A stretch of DNA of 64,000 nucleotides, taken from NCBI RefSeq assembly GCF_011009015.1, contig NZ_CP048878.1, positions 4,432,354-4,496,353 of the forward strand, in the 5' to 3' direction. Source of the stretch: Spartinivicinus ruber (GTDB lineage: Bacteria; Pseudomonadota; Gammaproteobacteria; Pseudomonadales; Zooshikellaceae). Of this stretch, positions 33,196 to 42,207 are shown piece by piece. Below the pieces are notes generated by a model. The model had not been told where the DNA came from. It worked only from the letters and a program-made list of their open reading frames with translations, and did not search any database. The number at the start of each line of letters is the position of its first letter. Within the stretch, counting starts at the first letter, position 1. The position numbers and the translations under genes were made by a program.

Positions 33196-35856
33196 TTAAT
33201 TTTGAGAATCCACAAGCTTAAGATCAAACTTCTTATGGTCACGATTATATTTTATGACTTCGATTTCCACCCAATCACCTTCTTCATAACTATCCAAAGA
33301 CTCTATATTTTTGAGTTTGCTTTTGTGAACTAAGCCAGTTCCATTTAAGCCAAATTCTACAAAAAAGCCATATTTTTGGATAGATACTACCTGAGCAGCA
33401 ACTTGTAGTCCTGGAGGGTACTCATCTTCTAATCTTTTTACAGTACAATATTGATAATCATTTCCAGCAACTGATGTAACATAATCGTAGATATTGGATA
33501 TATAGTCATCATTTATGTTAGTATCTTCTTTGAGGATTTTTGCATAACCCATAAAATAGCTTTTATGATATGAATTCATATAATCTATAAGGTATTTAGC
33601 ATTGCTAATCTGTGACTGTTTAGAGTCATTTCTAAATTTACCCCTTCCAATGAGATTATCTGCTATGCTTTTAGCTACTTGATTTTCTCTAAATAAAGTA
33701 TCTTCCGATATTGCTGATAAGTAACTTATATTTTTCAACAGTTCAAGGTGGATTATACCTGCTGGTGAAATGGAAACAAGATCTTCTATATTAATATCAG
33801 ATTTCTGAGCCTCAGAGCTAACACAACCTGAGAGTATTAAGCTTGATAGCTCGATTAAAATTCTTGAATGGGAGTGACCGTAAGACTGAAGATTTTGTAC
33901 CAAGCTTCCAACTTTATGGAATCCCTTTGTTTTATTAGGACCATACTCTCTAAACTTAGAGTGTAACCACTCTAATATAGCAATTCTAACAAATGGATCT
34001 GGAAGACTATCCTCACTATCAGAGTTAAATAGATTTTTTATATGGGACTCCTGGTCACTATAGTACTTCCTCTTTCCCTTCAAAAGTATCTTAGCTATTA
34101 AATAATTAGGTAGTCGATAATCTCCATTTGACTGCCTAACCTTTAAAATTTCACTTTCGCTAATATGTCCACTTTTACAAAAATATAATATAATTTCTAG
34201 TCCTTTTCTTATATTACGACCTGCTATTCCAGATATTATTCTTTTAAACATCCTATCTTGAAAAAGAGATGCGATCATCGACTTTAAATATTTTCCTATA
34301 TCAACACGAGAGCACACAACCTTCATATCGTTTGGCAAAAAATATACGAAGTCTGTGTTCTGTTTTTGAATTTCTCTCAGCACATAATTAAGACGTTCAT
34401 ATATAACTCTATCCAACAGCGGAGGATCAATTCTAAATACTAAATCTTTTATTACAGTATCAAGTGGAGGTTCATTTCGAAATTGATCGTATGTAGTATC
34501 TCTAATTGGCAGAAAGACCATGGTCAAAAAACTGCTCTTTAGCCATGAAGCCACCTCAAACATAAGAAGTTGATCATCGCGATTTCGTTTGTCACAATTA
34601 TCTAGCACAATGACTAATAGTTTATTTTTTTTAACAAAATAATGATTTATTATCCCTCTCAAAGTTGCACTATGATCGTGCTGCAGCCTTGTAATTTCAT
34701 TATATATTACATCTATATACTTCTCTGAATCTTTTGGATATAGTGAAGCTATTTTTTCTGTTTTCTCTAGCTCTTTAGAGTATATTTTCTTTAGCTCTTC
34801 TATACTATCAAAATCTATCTTTGAGTGATTTTTTTTAATTTCATTAATAGTTTCACTAACAATCCAAGTATATATAAGCTCTCTAGATAGAGGTGCTTTA
34901 TTGAGATTTAAATTTACCCACTCAGTTGAGAGTCTTATTGACTCAGGTAATGCCTTTATGCGAAGGTAATCGGTAAATGTTGATTTTCCTGACCCCACGC
35001 TACCAATTAGAAGACATATTTCATTTGAAATTTTTTGTGTGTTAGATAGTTGTTCAGTGATTTCTGTAGGAAATTCGGTATCTTGCAGAGACCTGGCATT
35101 AATTATATGCTCAGGTATTGCAGCTCTGACTATTTTATCAATTGGAGAGATATGGGAAAGTTTTCGTTTTGATTTTACATAAGCATTTTGAACTATTGCA
35201 GCGCGATCTTCAGCAGTATCAGGATTAAATAGACATTTGTACTCTACTGAGATATTTGCACCAAATGAGTTTTCTCCAACTGTTTCATTTTTTACAGATT
35301 TTCCGCCAAGCAAGTAAACTGGTTTATAGTATTTTGCTGACTTCTTTATTTTGAGTAATATATCTTGACTTCTAGACAAGACAGTTTTTTTTGAAAGAAA
35401 ATCAATTAATGCTGAAAAATTTGTATCAACTGAACTAAAATTTTTAGATTCGACAAAAATCTCGATTTTGTTTCTATCACAATATCCTGCCGCAACAACC
35501 ATCCCATCTGTTACTACAATTTTCTCACATGGATTGATGTTTTTAGGATAAGATGCATTTATTTCATTTGCATATAGACGAGCTTCCCTTAACGCTTCGT
35601 CAATGTCTTCACCAGGTTTTTTAGCCTCAACTATTACTGAAGGCACACCGTCAACAATAATTGCATAATCTGGATAATATAATTTTTTATTAGCGCCTTT
35701 ATCAATAGCCAACTTTCTAATGTCTGGCTTCGTTCTAAAATCTGTATCCGAATAGCCTAAGCCTATAGGCTCCCCTTCTGTAAGAAGCCTATATATGAAT
35801 TTCTGTTCTACATCACTCTCAGTTAACAATTCCAATTCACTATAAACTTTATACAT
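33196..35856 (-). CDS. HsdR-N-like nuclease, P-loop NTPase and S1-domain fusion protein
   Basis: 886 residues, AT-rich. Residues 10-150 resemble the HsdR N-terminal nuclease domain: PD at 62-63 and VEAKKP with E77 and K79. A NTPase core follows, with Walker A GSVGSGKS (285-292) and Walker B LLVIVLDNCD (D419), and the LPIRD segment at 449-453, as in STAND or KAP-type ATPases. The last 75 residues are an S1 RNA-binding domain (VVSIQKYGFFVEFG, GLVHKSKL). No helicase motifs. It follows the protease gene (gap 67 bases) and likely acts with it. Sensor-effector architecture suggests phage defence; not a known named system. Confidence 0.75.
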   Translation of the reverse strand: MYKVYSELELLTESDVEQKFIYRLLTEGEPIGLGYSDTDFRTKPDIRKLAIDKGANKKLYYPDYAIIVDGVPSVIVEAKKPGEDIDEALREARLYANEINASYPKNINPCEKIVVTDGMVVAAGYCDRNKIEIFVESKNFSSVDTNFSALIDFLSKKTVLSRSQDILLKIKKSAKYYKPVYLLGGKSVKNETVGENSFGANISVEYKCLFNPDTAEDRAAIVQNAYVKSKRKLSHISPIDKIVRAAIPEHIINARSLQDTEFPTEITEQLSNTQKISNEICLLIGSVGSGKSTFTDYLRIKALPESIRLSTEWVNLNLNKAPLSRELIYTWIVSETINEIKKNHSKIDFDSIEELKKIYSKELEKTEKIASLYPKDSEKYIDVIYNEITRLQHDHSATLRGIINHYFVKKNKLLVIVLDNCDKRNRDDQLLMFEVASWLKSSFLTMVFLPIRDTTYDQFRNEPPLDTVIKDLVFRIDPPLLDRVIYERLNYVLREIQKQNTDFVYFLPNDMKVVCSRVDIGKYLKSMIASLFQDRMFKRIISGIAGRNIRKGLEIILYFCKSGHISESEILKVRQSNGDYRLPNYLIAKILLKGKRKYYSDQESHIKNLFNSDSEDSLPDPFVRIAILEWLHSKFREYGPNKTKGFHKVGSLVQNLQSYGHSHSRILIELSSLILSGCVSSEAQKSDINIEDLVSISPAGIIHLELLKNISYLSAISEDTLFRENQVAKSIADNLIGRGKFRNDSKQSQISNAKYLIDYMNSYHKSYFMGYAKILKEDTNINDDYISNIYDYVTSVAGNDYQYCTVKRLEDEYPPGLQVAAQVVSIQKYGFFVEFGLNGTGLVHKSKLKNIESLDSYEEGDWVEIEVIKYNRDHKKFDLKLVDSQN

Positions 35857-35923
35857 TTCTTTTCTCTTATTCCAAATAACTATTTTATGGAATTTCCTGG
35901 TTAACTAGCATGAATTCTTTGAC

Positions 35924-36904
35924 TCAACTTTTACTATTGTATGTATTAAAACCACTAGAATTACTTCCGACAAACCTGAAATTTGTTTTATTGAAAATTT
36001 TGAATAACCATTGTGTAAGTATAAGAAACTCATATATACTGTTTCCTATTTCATATTCTTTAGTTGATTCTTTAATAACCTCATTTCCAAGTAATTTAGA
36101 TGCTTCTTCAGAATCAATAACAAAGTTATGATCTTTATAATGATTAGTAAAATGATCAGCAAGAGAACTAGCTGATAGATTTCCAGGCAGACTTTTTCCA
36201 ATTAATAACCTCTCTGCATATTGAGCTGCTGATTCGTTTAGACGTTCAAACAAGCCAAGTTGTACAACACTAACTTTCTCTGCTAAGAATTTAGCAAACA
36301 TATCTGAAGCACTTGGAAATTTAGAGGTCATTTCTGCAACTTTCTCAATTGCATTAGCTAAGCCTAAAGCAGGAAACCCCTGTATTTGAGGATCAATTGG
36401 CCCCAATTCACTCAATAATCCCATATGAACTTCATTTGCTCCTAGTGCTATTAAAGTTGCTGCTGATTTAGCTAGACGAGGTACTAAAACATTAAATTTT
36501 GACTTTGCTAATTTTTTACATGTTTTGCTAATTAAGTAAGCAGGCTCAATTTGCCCCCCATTTGAATGAAGTATCATAAGAATATCTTTATCTTTAGAAT
36601 CTTTTATAGCATGATATATCTGGTTTGCGTGAAAGCTATTTATTGGGTTTTCGTCATCAAACAGGTAAATTATATTGTAGCTAGATAGATTAGTTTCCTT
36701 AGTTAGATCACATAAATGGGCTGATATTATTTTTTTTATATTATCTTCAGGTTCTTTATTTCGAAACATTTCAACATATTCTTCTTCGTTGAATTTTTTG
36801 CTTACAGTTTCTTTTTTATCTTGTTTGGTATTTGTTATTTTAAACTCATCTACTACTTCCTTCTTATTTTCCATGCTTGCAATGTTTTCAATTGATGAGT
36901 TCAT
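35924..36904 (-). CDS. ClpP-fold serine protease of the SDH type
   Basis: 326 residues. An acidic, lysine-rich, disordered N-terminus (1-65) is followed by a ClpP/crotonase-fold domain. It has ILHSNGGQIEPAYLIS (oxyanion glycines 116-117), PRLAKSAATLIALGANEV (nucleophile S147) and LSELGPIDPQIQG, the LGPxDPQ signature of SDH_sah (PF01972) proteases. No membrane segment, unlike many relatives. AAGGAGG precedes the ATG, a strong start. It is 47 bases after prophage gene D and directly upstream of the NTPase-nuclease. A protease-nuclease pair suggests proteolytic control of an immune effector. Confidence 0.8.
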   Translation of the reverse strand: MNSSIENIASMENKKEVVDEFKITNTKQDKKETVSKKFNEEEYVEMFRNKEPEDNIKKIISAHLCDLTKETNLSSYNIIYLFDDENPINSFHANQIYHAIKDSKDKDILMILHSNGGQIEPAYLISKTCKKLAKSKFNVLVPRLAKSAATLIALGANEVHMGLLSELGPIDPQIQGFPALGLANAIEKVAEMTSKFPSASDMFAKFLAEKVSVVQLGLFERLNESAAQYAERLLIGKSLPGNLSASSLADHFTNHYKDHNFVIDSEEASKLLGNEVIKESTKEYEIGNSIYEFLILTQWLFKIFNKTNFRFVGSNSSGFNTYNSKS

Positions 36905-36951
36905 GATGCCTCCTTGAAGACAGTTCTTTTATTTTATATAAATATTTTTCC

Positions 36952-37959
36952 TTAGTTACTTACCCCAACAGCACTCACCGAACATCGACACCCCATCGAT
37001 TTATTGCCTCTAAACATCACCCGCTCAATCGACCACTTACCTTGCATATGAGCAGGAAAACTCCCATCCAATTCGATTAATCCTTCAGCCACTAATAACG
37101 GATTAGCCGGCATTTCTAAAGAAATATTCACCCCTTTACGCCCTACTTTCCTTAATTGACGTTCACCAATTTCTCTGGCTTTAGCTTCACTATCAAACAG
37201 GTGCCGTAGTTTTTTATAGGCAGGCTTTCCTATTTTCACTTCTCGTTCCTTAGCGGCTTTTCCATCCCACCAGAGAGTGACCACACCATTATATTTACCT
37301 CGACTCGGTAAAGTGGCATGTGCATTAATAAAATTATGATTTGTCGGCTGGTTATTGGCAGGCAAACCCACTTTAACAGTCGATAACTTTTTACCCGATA
37401 TGCTTTTCAGCTGTCCTTTTTTAGCCAGTACATACAGCTTATTGATAGGCTTAGCTACCGCATCATACTGCCTGGCTAACCGAGTAATAAACGACATATC
37501 CGTTTCGTCGGTTTGATCGACATGACTCACTATAATTTTAGCTAATGCTGGATCGACGCGAGGTAAAAAACCGTGTTTTTTTACGATATTTTCAAATAAC
37601 ACACCGAGTGTATATTGCTCATAGGACTGTGACCGTCTTTTCTTAAACGCACTGTCATCTTTCACCTGAAATGGTGCTGCGGTGGCGACTATGGTTATTT
37701 CCATCGGAAATAATTTAGCGTTAATCCGAGTAATTAAAAACTCGCCTTTATCGTAGGGAACACCTTGATAATTCAGTATTAATCCTATTCGTTCGCCTTC
37801 TTTCGGTAGTCCAGGTAGCCCTTCTGCATCGACGACTAGTTTTAATTGGTCAGACTGATGACCATCGGCATCGGTTAATTCCCAGGAAATGAGCCGTTGA
37901 TTAATAATCTTGGCATGCGCCCCCGTCATGGTAGGATATACGCGATAATCTAATCCCAT
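36952..37959 (-). CDS. D: Tail protein D (late control / hub)
   Basis: 335 residues matching P2 gpD, the phage late control D family and baseplate hub protein. DYRVYPTMTGAHAKIINQRL and ELTDADGHQSDQLKLVVDAE begin the protein; FITRLARQYDAVAKPINKLY is in the middle. It overlaps X by ten bases and is the last structural gene of prophage B, as in P2. Beyond it begins non-phage cargo. Confidence 0.93.
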   Translation of the reverse strand: MGLDYRVYPTMTGAHAKIINQRLISWELTDADGHQSDQLKLVVDAEGLPGLPKEGERIGLILNYQGVPYDKGEFLITRINAKLFPMEITIVATAAPFQVKDDSAFKKRRSQSYEQYTLGVLFENIVKKHGFLPRVDPALAKIIVSHVDQTDETDMSFITRLARQYDAVAKPINKLYVLAKKGQLKSISGKKLSTVKVGLPANNQPTNHNFINAHATLPSRGKYNGVVTLWWDGKAAKEREVKIGKPAYKKLRHLFDSEAKAREIGERQLRKVGRKGVNISLEMPANPLLVAEGLIELDGSFPAHMQGKWSIERVMFRGNKSMGCRCSVSAVGVSN

Positions 37960-38156
37960 AATTGTATAACTTGCTTTGGTTTTATCGGTTGTGGGGTGGG
38001 TACAGTGAGGGGAATACCGGCAGGTAAGATATAAGTTAGTTGTGTTATTTCTGGATTAAGCTGATAAAAAGCCTTCTCTAATTCGTCATTATCTTGCCCT
38101 AAATGCCGATACAATACATCAGCTACTGTATCACCGGCCAGGGTCGAGACGCGCAT
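37950..38156 (-). CDS. X: Tail protein X (LysM-like)
   Basis: About 68 residues from the ATG at 38156, which has a GAGGAG site at proper spacing (the ATG at 38162 lies too close to it). Sequence MRVSTLAGDTVADVLYRHLG and ILPAGIPLTVP match P2 gpX-type LysM-like tail proteins. It lies between U and D, as expected. Confidence 0.88.
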   Translation of the reverse strand: MRVSTLAGDTVADVLYRHLGQDNDELEKAFYQLNPEITQLTYILPAGIPLTVPTPQPIKPKQVIQLWD

Positions 38157-38532
38157 TGGCATACTCCTCTAATGACAGGGTAAATTCAATTACTTGGGGT
38201 TCCCCGGTAGGTAATATCCGTTTATGGGTTTCGGTCACTTCCAATATTTTCCACTGCCCTAAATTGGTACCCCGGCCATCCACTAAAAAATAAGGCTGAC
38301 CGGCCAGCTGCATCTGTCGTAAACGCAATAAATTATCTTCGCCAGTCACACCAAAGACCTTACCATTTACACTAATGGTATCTAAATTCGGGGCACTGAA
38401 GTGGCTTAATGGTTTACCATTCACCACTTCGGTATTCACCCACTTAACAGAAGATTTATATTGTAATTGCTCATACGCCGAGCGATGGGTAATACTGAAT
38501 ACAAAATCCCCTAATGCCATTTGTTGTCGCAT
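38131..38532 (-). CDS. U: Tail protein U
   Basis: 133 residues of the P2 gpU family: MALGDFVFSITHRSAYEQLQ and PYFLVDGRGTNLGQWKILEV. It forms part of the baseplate-tail tube junction. Its start overlaps the stop of T (TAATG), showing translational coupling. Confidence 0.92.
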   Translation of the reverse strand: MRQQMALGDFVFSITHRSAYEQLQYKSSVKWVNTEVVNGKPLSHFSAPNLDTISVNGKVFGVTGEDNLLRLRQMQLAGQPYFLVDGRGTNLGQWKILEVTETHKRILPTGEPQVIEFTLSLEEYANARLDPGR

Positions 38533-41117
38533 TAATCGTTATTCCTATCTGAAAGCGAACCATCCAGCCGCTCAGCTAATTGACCACTGGCCATCAGCGG
38601 TAAGACTTGGGATTGCATTTGGTTCATGACGTTGTTAGCGATGGCTTGGGTATTATTGGGATCAATGCCAGGTGGCATCATAAAACTTAGGTTAAAGGTA
38701 GGCGACACTTGTTGGTGATTATTATTGGTCACGATCTGTTGTGCGACTTTTTCCGGGGAAGGTAATTTATCGGTAATGGGTTGATTAACAATATCAGCCA
38801 CCTTGGGTTTAAGCTCGACTGTTTCTTTTTCATCGTCAAACCAGCTGCCAACCCCTTCGCCAATCCATTTACCTAAACTACTCCCAGCAATACCCCCCAC
38901 TACGCTACCAATGGCCCCACCAATTACCGTACCCACGACCGGTACGACGCTTCCTACTGCCGCCCCCATGGCACCACCTGCCATCGCCCCACTTAAACTG
39001 CCGGCTATATCGCCTATCTGTCCGCCGGCTTCTGTCGCATCACCCGCCATGGCCGCATCGGCTAAGGCAGTCGCCGCCAGTCCAACGCCTAATGGCCTGA
39101 CTACACGACCTGCACCTTGTAATAAACGTCTGCCCAGTCCTGGGGGCGAAGCGGCTGCCGCAGCAGGGTTGGGTAAAACGGGTAATGTACGGCCTCTGCC
39201 GGATAGTCTCCCACGTCGGCTTCGCCCTCTGTTTCTTCTACCACGCCTTCTTCGTCTACCACCACCGTCCATCTGGCAACAACAGCAAGCACAGTTAGCG
39301 CCTAATTGTCGTCTATTGTTATTGCCTCGACCCGTACCCGCTAAGGTATTATTCAACTGTCGTAGTGACGTATTCGCTTGTTGGGTTTGGGTGGCCGTGG
39401 TCGCTGTCGTACCGCCTAACCTGGCACGGGCTCGGCGTAAATAATTAATCCCTTGGCCAATACCGAGGGCCATTAATTTAATGGCTAATCCAGCCCCAAT
39501 TAACGCCACACCACCAGCGCCAATTAAGCCGATGGTTTTAGCTACGGTTGGATATTCCTCGGCGGCATCCGCTAATGAGTTAATAAATTCGGTGAGAGGA
39601 TCAACAATGTCATTTAATACCGGCAATAACTGATCGCCCATTACTATAAATAAGCGGTCAAAACTGTTGCCTAATAATTCTAAGTTATTCGCAGTAGTGG
39701 CTGAACGGGCCTGATACTCCTTTTCCATGGAGCTAAGGTAACGACTTTCATCCCCGGTTAATTTGAATGCATTTTTTAAATTATCCAGGTTTTTAATTAA
39801 GGGCATCACTGCCCCTTTCGATTCTTCTCCAAATAAGGCAGAGACTAAGGCGCTGATTTCTTCCTCGGGCATATCCTGAAAGGCTTCAAAGACCCGAATA
39901 ATGGTGTTAGGCGCATCCTGTAGCATTTCACCGGCTAATAATTCCGGGTCAAAGCCTAATTGCCCCCACACTTGTTTTTGGCGTTTGGAGGCCATTTTCC
40001 CTTTGGACATGGCCCCGGTGATATTTTTTAAGGCCGTAGCAGCGACTTCTTCAGCTGCACCACCGGATAATAAGGCAGCCGAAAAACTCGCGGCCTGGAC
40101 TTCTGAAAAGCCAGAGGACATCGCCACTGATCCCTGGCGTTTCATTACCCCAGCAATATCCTTGGCTTCTGCTGATAGGTTATTTGATAAATAATTAGTA
40201 GCATCCGCCAGCTTAATTGCCCGGTCTTGATTTAATCCCATTGCCGAACGCCAGGCGGCCATGGTTTTACCGGCTTCTTCTGCCTCAATATCAAAGGCCA
40301 CACCCATTTTGGCCGCCGAGGTCGCAAAGTTTAATAACTCACCTTTGGCGATATTACTTTGGCCACCGGCGGCAATAATTTCTGATAAGCCGTCTGCGGC
40401 CATCGGGATTTTAGTGGACAGCTTCAGTATGTCACTGGCCATTTGCTTGTCTTCGCCTTTGGACCCGTCAAAGTCCACGACTTTTTTTACATCGGCAAAA
40501 GACGATTCATAATCAATGGCTTTTCTGACAGGCTGGGCCATTAAATACCCGGCGGCGGCCACTTCCATCATGGCCCCATAGACTTTGCCCCGTTCCGCCT
40601 GGTTGGCATCAATTCGGGCTTGGGCTTGATTGACCGCCTGCATCCGTTGCTGCTGAGACTCTAAGGCATTATTGGCTTGGTTCACCGCACCCGCCATGCG
40701 GATTTGCTCAACCACTAAGCGGTTAGTATCCACACCGGCATCAGACAACTCCCGTTGTAGATGGTCTAACCGGTTAGTTTGAGTTTGATACTGCACATTT
40801 AACTGCGAAACGGCCCGATTAACCCGTTCAAAGGTCCGCGTCAATTGTCGGCTGGGGTTTTGGGTTTCCTCCATCTGTTGGGCTAATTGCCGTTGCTCAT
40901 TTCTGGCTTCCGTGAGCGAACGACTGGTGTCTTCCATTTGCCGCTGCAATCGATCATAACTGCTCATATCCCGTTGCACGGCATTAAGCCTACGAACCTC
41001 AGAACGTTGCTCACGTAATTGTGACGTTAACTGTTCTGTAGTGCGCTGATACGACTGTAGTGGTGCCGAAAAGCGGTCTATCGCCGCAATGGCAATACTA
41101 TATTGAGCGTTTGGCAT
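38532..41117 (-). CDS. T: Tail tape measure protein
   Basis: 861 residues. Residues 15-170 are long coiled coil (QLREQRSEVRRLNAVQRDMS), 190-540 the TP901-type tape measure domain (ADGLSEIIAAGGQSNIAKGE). A hydrophobic stretch (about 530-550) and glycine-rich membrane-like segments (about 690-760: GGAMGAAVGSVVPVVGTVIG) follow. Near 605-645 lies an odd segment: CACCCC, then an arginine-rich run (RRRRRGRRNRGRSRRGR). It sets tail length and enters the host membrane with DNA. Overlaps E' and U. Confidence 0.92.
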   Translation of the reverse strand: MPNAQYSIAIAAIDRFSAPLQSYQRTTEQLTSQLREQRSEVRRLNAVQRDMSSYDRLQRQMEDTSRSLTEARNEQRQLAQQMEETQNPSRQLTRTFERVNRAVSQLNVQYQTQTNRLDHLQRELSDAGVDTNRLVVEQIRMAGAVNQANNALESQQQRMQAVNQAQARIDANQAERGKVYGAMMEVAAAGYLMAQPVRKAIDYESSFADVKKVVDFDGSKGEDKQMASDILKLSTKIPMAADGLSEIIAAGGQSNIAKGELLNFATSAAKMGVAFDIEAEEAGKTMAAWRSAMGLNQDRAIKLADATNYLSNNLSAEAKDIAGVMKRQGSVAMSSGFSEVQAASFSAALLSGGAAEEVAATALKNITGAMSKGKMASKRQKQVWGQLGFDPELLAGEMLQDAPNTIIRVFEAFQDMPEEEISALVSALFGEESKGAVMPLIKNLDNLKNAFKLTGDESRYLSSMEKEYQARSATTANNLELLGNSFDRLFIVMGDQLLPVLNDIVDPLTEFINSLADAAEEYPTVAKTIGLIGAGGVALIGAGLAIKLMALGIGQGINYLRRARARLGGTTATTATQTQQANTSLRQLNNTLAGTGRGNNNRRQLGANCACCCCQMDGGGRRRRRGRRNRGRSRRGRLSGRGRTLPVLPNPAAAAASPPGLGRRLLQGAGRVVRPLGVGLAATALADAAMAGDATEAGGQIGDIAGSLSGAMAGGAMGAAVGSVVPVVGTVIGGAIGSVVGGIAGSSLGKWIGEGVGSWFDDEKETVELKPKVADIVNQPITDKLPSPEKVAQQIVTNNNHQQVSPTFNLSFMMPPGIDPNNTQAIANNVMNQMQSQVLPLMASGQLAERLDGSLSDRNND

Positions 41118-41268
41118 AACGTTGTAGAGTCAGTTGATAACGACGCAGGGCTTTATCGACCGGCCAGGATAAAATTTCCTGTTCGGTGACGTGGTAAACC
41201 AGGGGGATGGTATCGGTTAGGGTGTTAATGTCTCGACGGGAAAGCAGTCCGCCGTTTCGGTCAAAAAA
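41098..41268 (-). CDS. E': Tail assembly chaperone extension E' (by -1 frameshift)
   Basis: The -1 frame relative to E is open from the slippery site to a TAG at 41098. It encodes about 56 residues: VYHVTEQEILSWPVDKALRR and LTLQRYAKRSI, like P2 E'. In P2, E and the longer E+E' are chaperones for tail tape measure assembly, made in fixed ratio. E' has no start codon of its own here, so it depends on the frameshift. Confidence 0.82.
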   Translation of the reverse strand, partial: FFDRNGGLLSRRDINTLTDTIPLVYHVTEQEILSWPVDKALRRYQLTLQRYAKRSI

Positions 41269-41795
41269 TCCGTAATCCTCGTTTGAATATGCAACCAGTC
41301 AGGCATGGCTAGCCGATTAATTTCGGTTTCACTTAACCCGGTACAAGCACGGGTAATAAATAAGCCTCTTAATTCCGTGGTTTTTTGTGCTTGCATTAAT
41401 TCGCTGGTTTCAACAGTGGGGATTTTTAAATCAATGTTATTAATCAGCTGATCATCATCGCCTTTAATCGGTACCAACAACGCTGGATGGTCTTTATCAA
41501 AATCCTCGCCCAGTTTTTCAAAAAAATAATCCGCGCCTTTACTGACTAGATCAATGAGTTTGTCTTTAATACTGTTCCAGTCGGGCGTATTTAACCGTTT
41601 AATTTCACTGATCGATAATCCACAGGATAATTGGGCTAACCGATATAAAGCTTCATTGTCTTCTGGCTTGTCTTTTAAAGCGTTAACGTGATCCTTTCGG
41701 TTAACCGGTTTTAGGGTGACTTGGGTTAAAGGCTGGTCTTTATCATCCGTAATTGCCCAGCGTAATTGATAGACTTCGGGTGTCCATTGGGTCAT
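41217..41795 (-). CDS. E: Tail assembly chaperone E
   Basis: 192 residues, about twice the length of P2 gpE (91 residues). It holds two related segments, each with SxSEIxRLxxPDW (LSISEIKRLNTPDWNSIKDK near 58, LSETEINRLAMPDWLHIQTR near 153). So the protein has been duplicated internally. The end carries the slippery sequence that leads to E'. It lies between FII and T, as in P2. Confidence 0.82.
   Translation of the reverse strand: MTQWTPEVYQLRWAITDDKDQPLTQVTLKPVNRKDHVNALKDKPEDNEALYRLAQLSCGLSISEIKRLNTPDWNSIKDKLIDLVSKGADYFFEKLGEDFDKDHPALLVPIKGDDDQLINNIDLKIPTVETSELMQAQKTTELRGLFITRACTGLSETEINRLAMPDWLHIQTRITDFLTETADCFPVETLTP
41262..41268 (-). promoter_or_regulatory. P2-type -1 frameshift site T TTT TTG
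   Basis: On the minus strand the E codons GAT TTT TTG contain the exact P2 slippery heptamer in phase. Slippage gives GAT TTT TTT GAC and enters E'. Confidence 0.85.
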
Positions 41796-41929
41796 AATAA
41801 TTTACCTTTTAAATAAATAATTAAATTATGGATTTCACTTAAATTACAATGAAGTTAAATAGCTAAATATTGATCAAAAAGCATATCATTACTAAACTAA
41901 ATTTATACCAACTTCTCAGTGAGAGATTT

Positions 41930-42205
41930 ATGAGTATGTCTTGTTTAGGTGATTGTGGAAAGCTTCCCACCTTGATTCATTCTAAAACCCATAATTCCTA
42001 TCTTATTAATTGCTCTGTGTGTGGAAAATATGCTGTTTCAGAGTCTTTATGGGCAGAACAGTGTATGTCGCCTGTGCATTACTTTCAGAATGAATTTAAA
42101 CAGCTCATTAACGGTACTTATAAAAACAAAGTGATTAGTTTAAATGATCTAATGACAAAAGAATTTATGGATATTAAATTATTGAATACCAAAAATTATC
42201 TTTAA
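41930..42205 (+). CDS. Plus-strand insert with two cysteine pairs
   Basis: From the ATG at 41930 it has 91 residues. CLGDCG and CSVCGKY suggest a zinc-binding ribbon; the rest is helical (YFQNEFKQLINGTYKNK). It is opposite to the tail operon, AT-rich, and lies between FII and E, which are adjacent in P2. GAGAGA precedes the ATG. These are features of a moron expressed in the lysogen. Function unknown. Confidence 0.55.
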   Translation: MSMSCLGDCGKLPTLIHSKTHNSYLINCSVCGKYAVSESLWAEQCMSPVHYFQNEFKQLINGTYKNKVISLNDLMTKEFMDIKLLNTKNYL

Positions 42206-42207
42206 AT

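Noticed and set aside
38803-39444. Long plus-strand frame inside the tape measure gene
   Set aside because: Proline- and alanine-rich antisense shadow of the glycine/alanine-rich tape measure codons.
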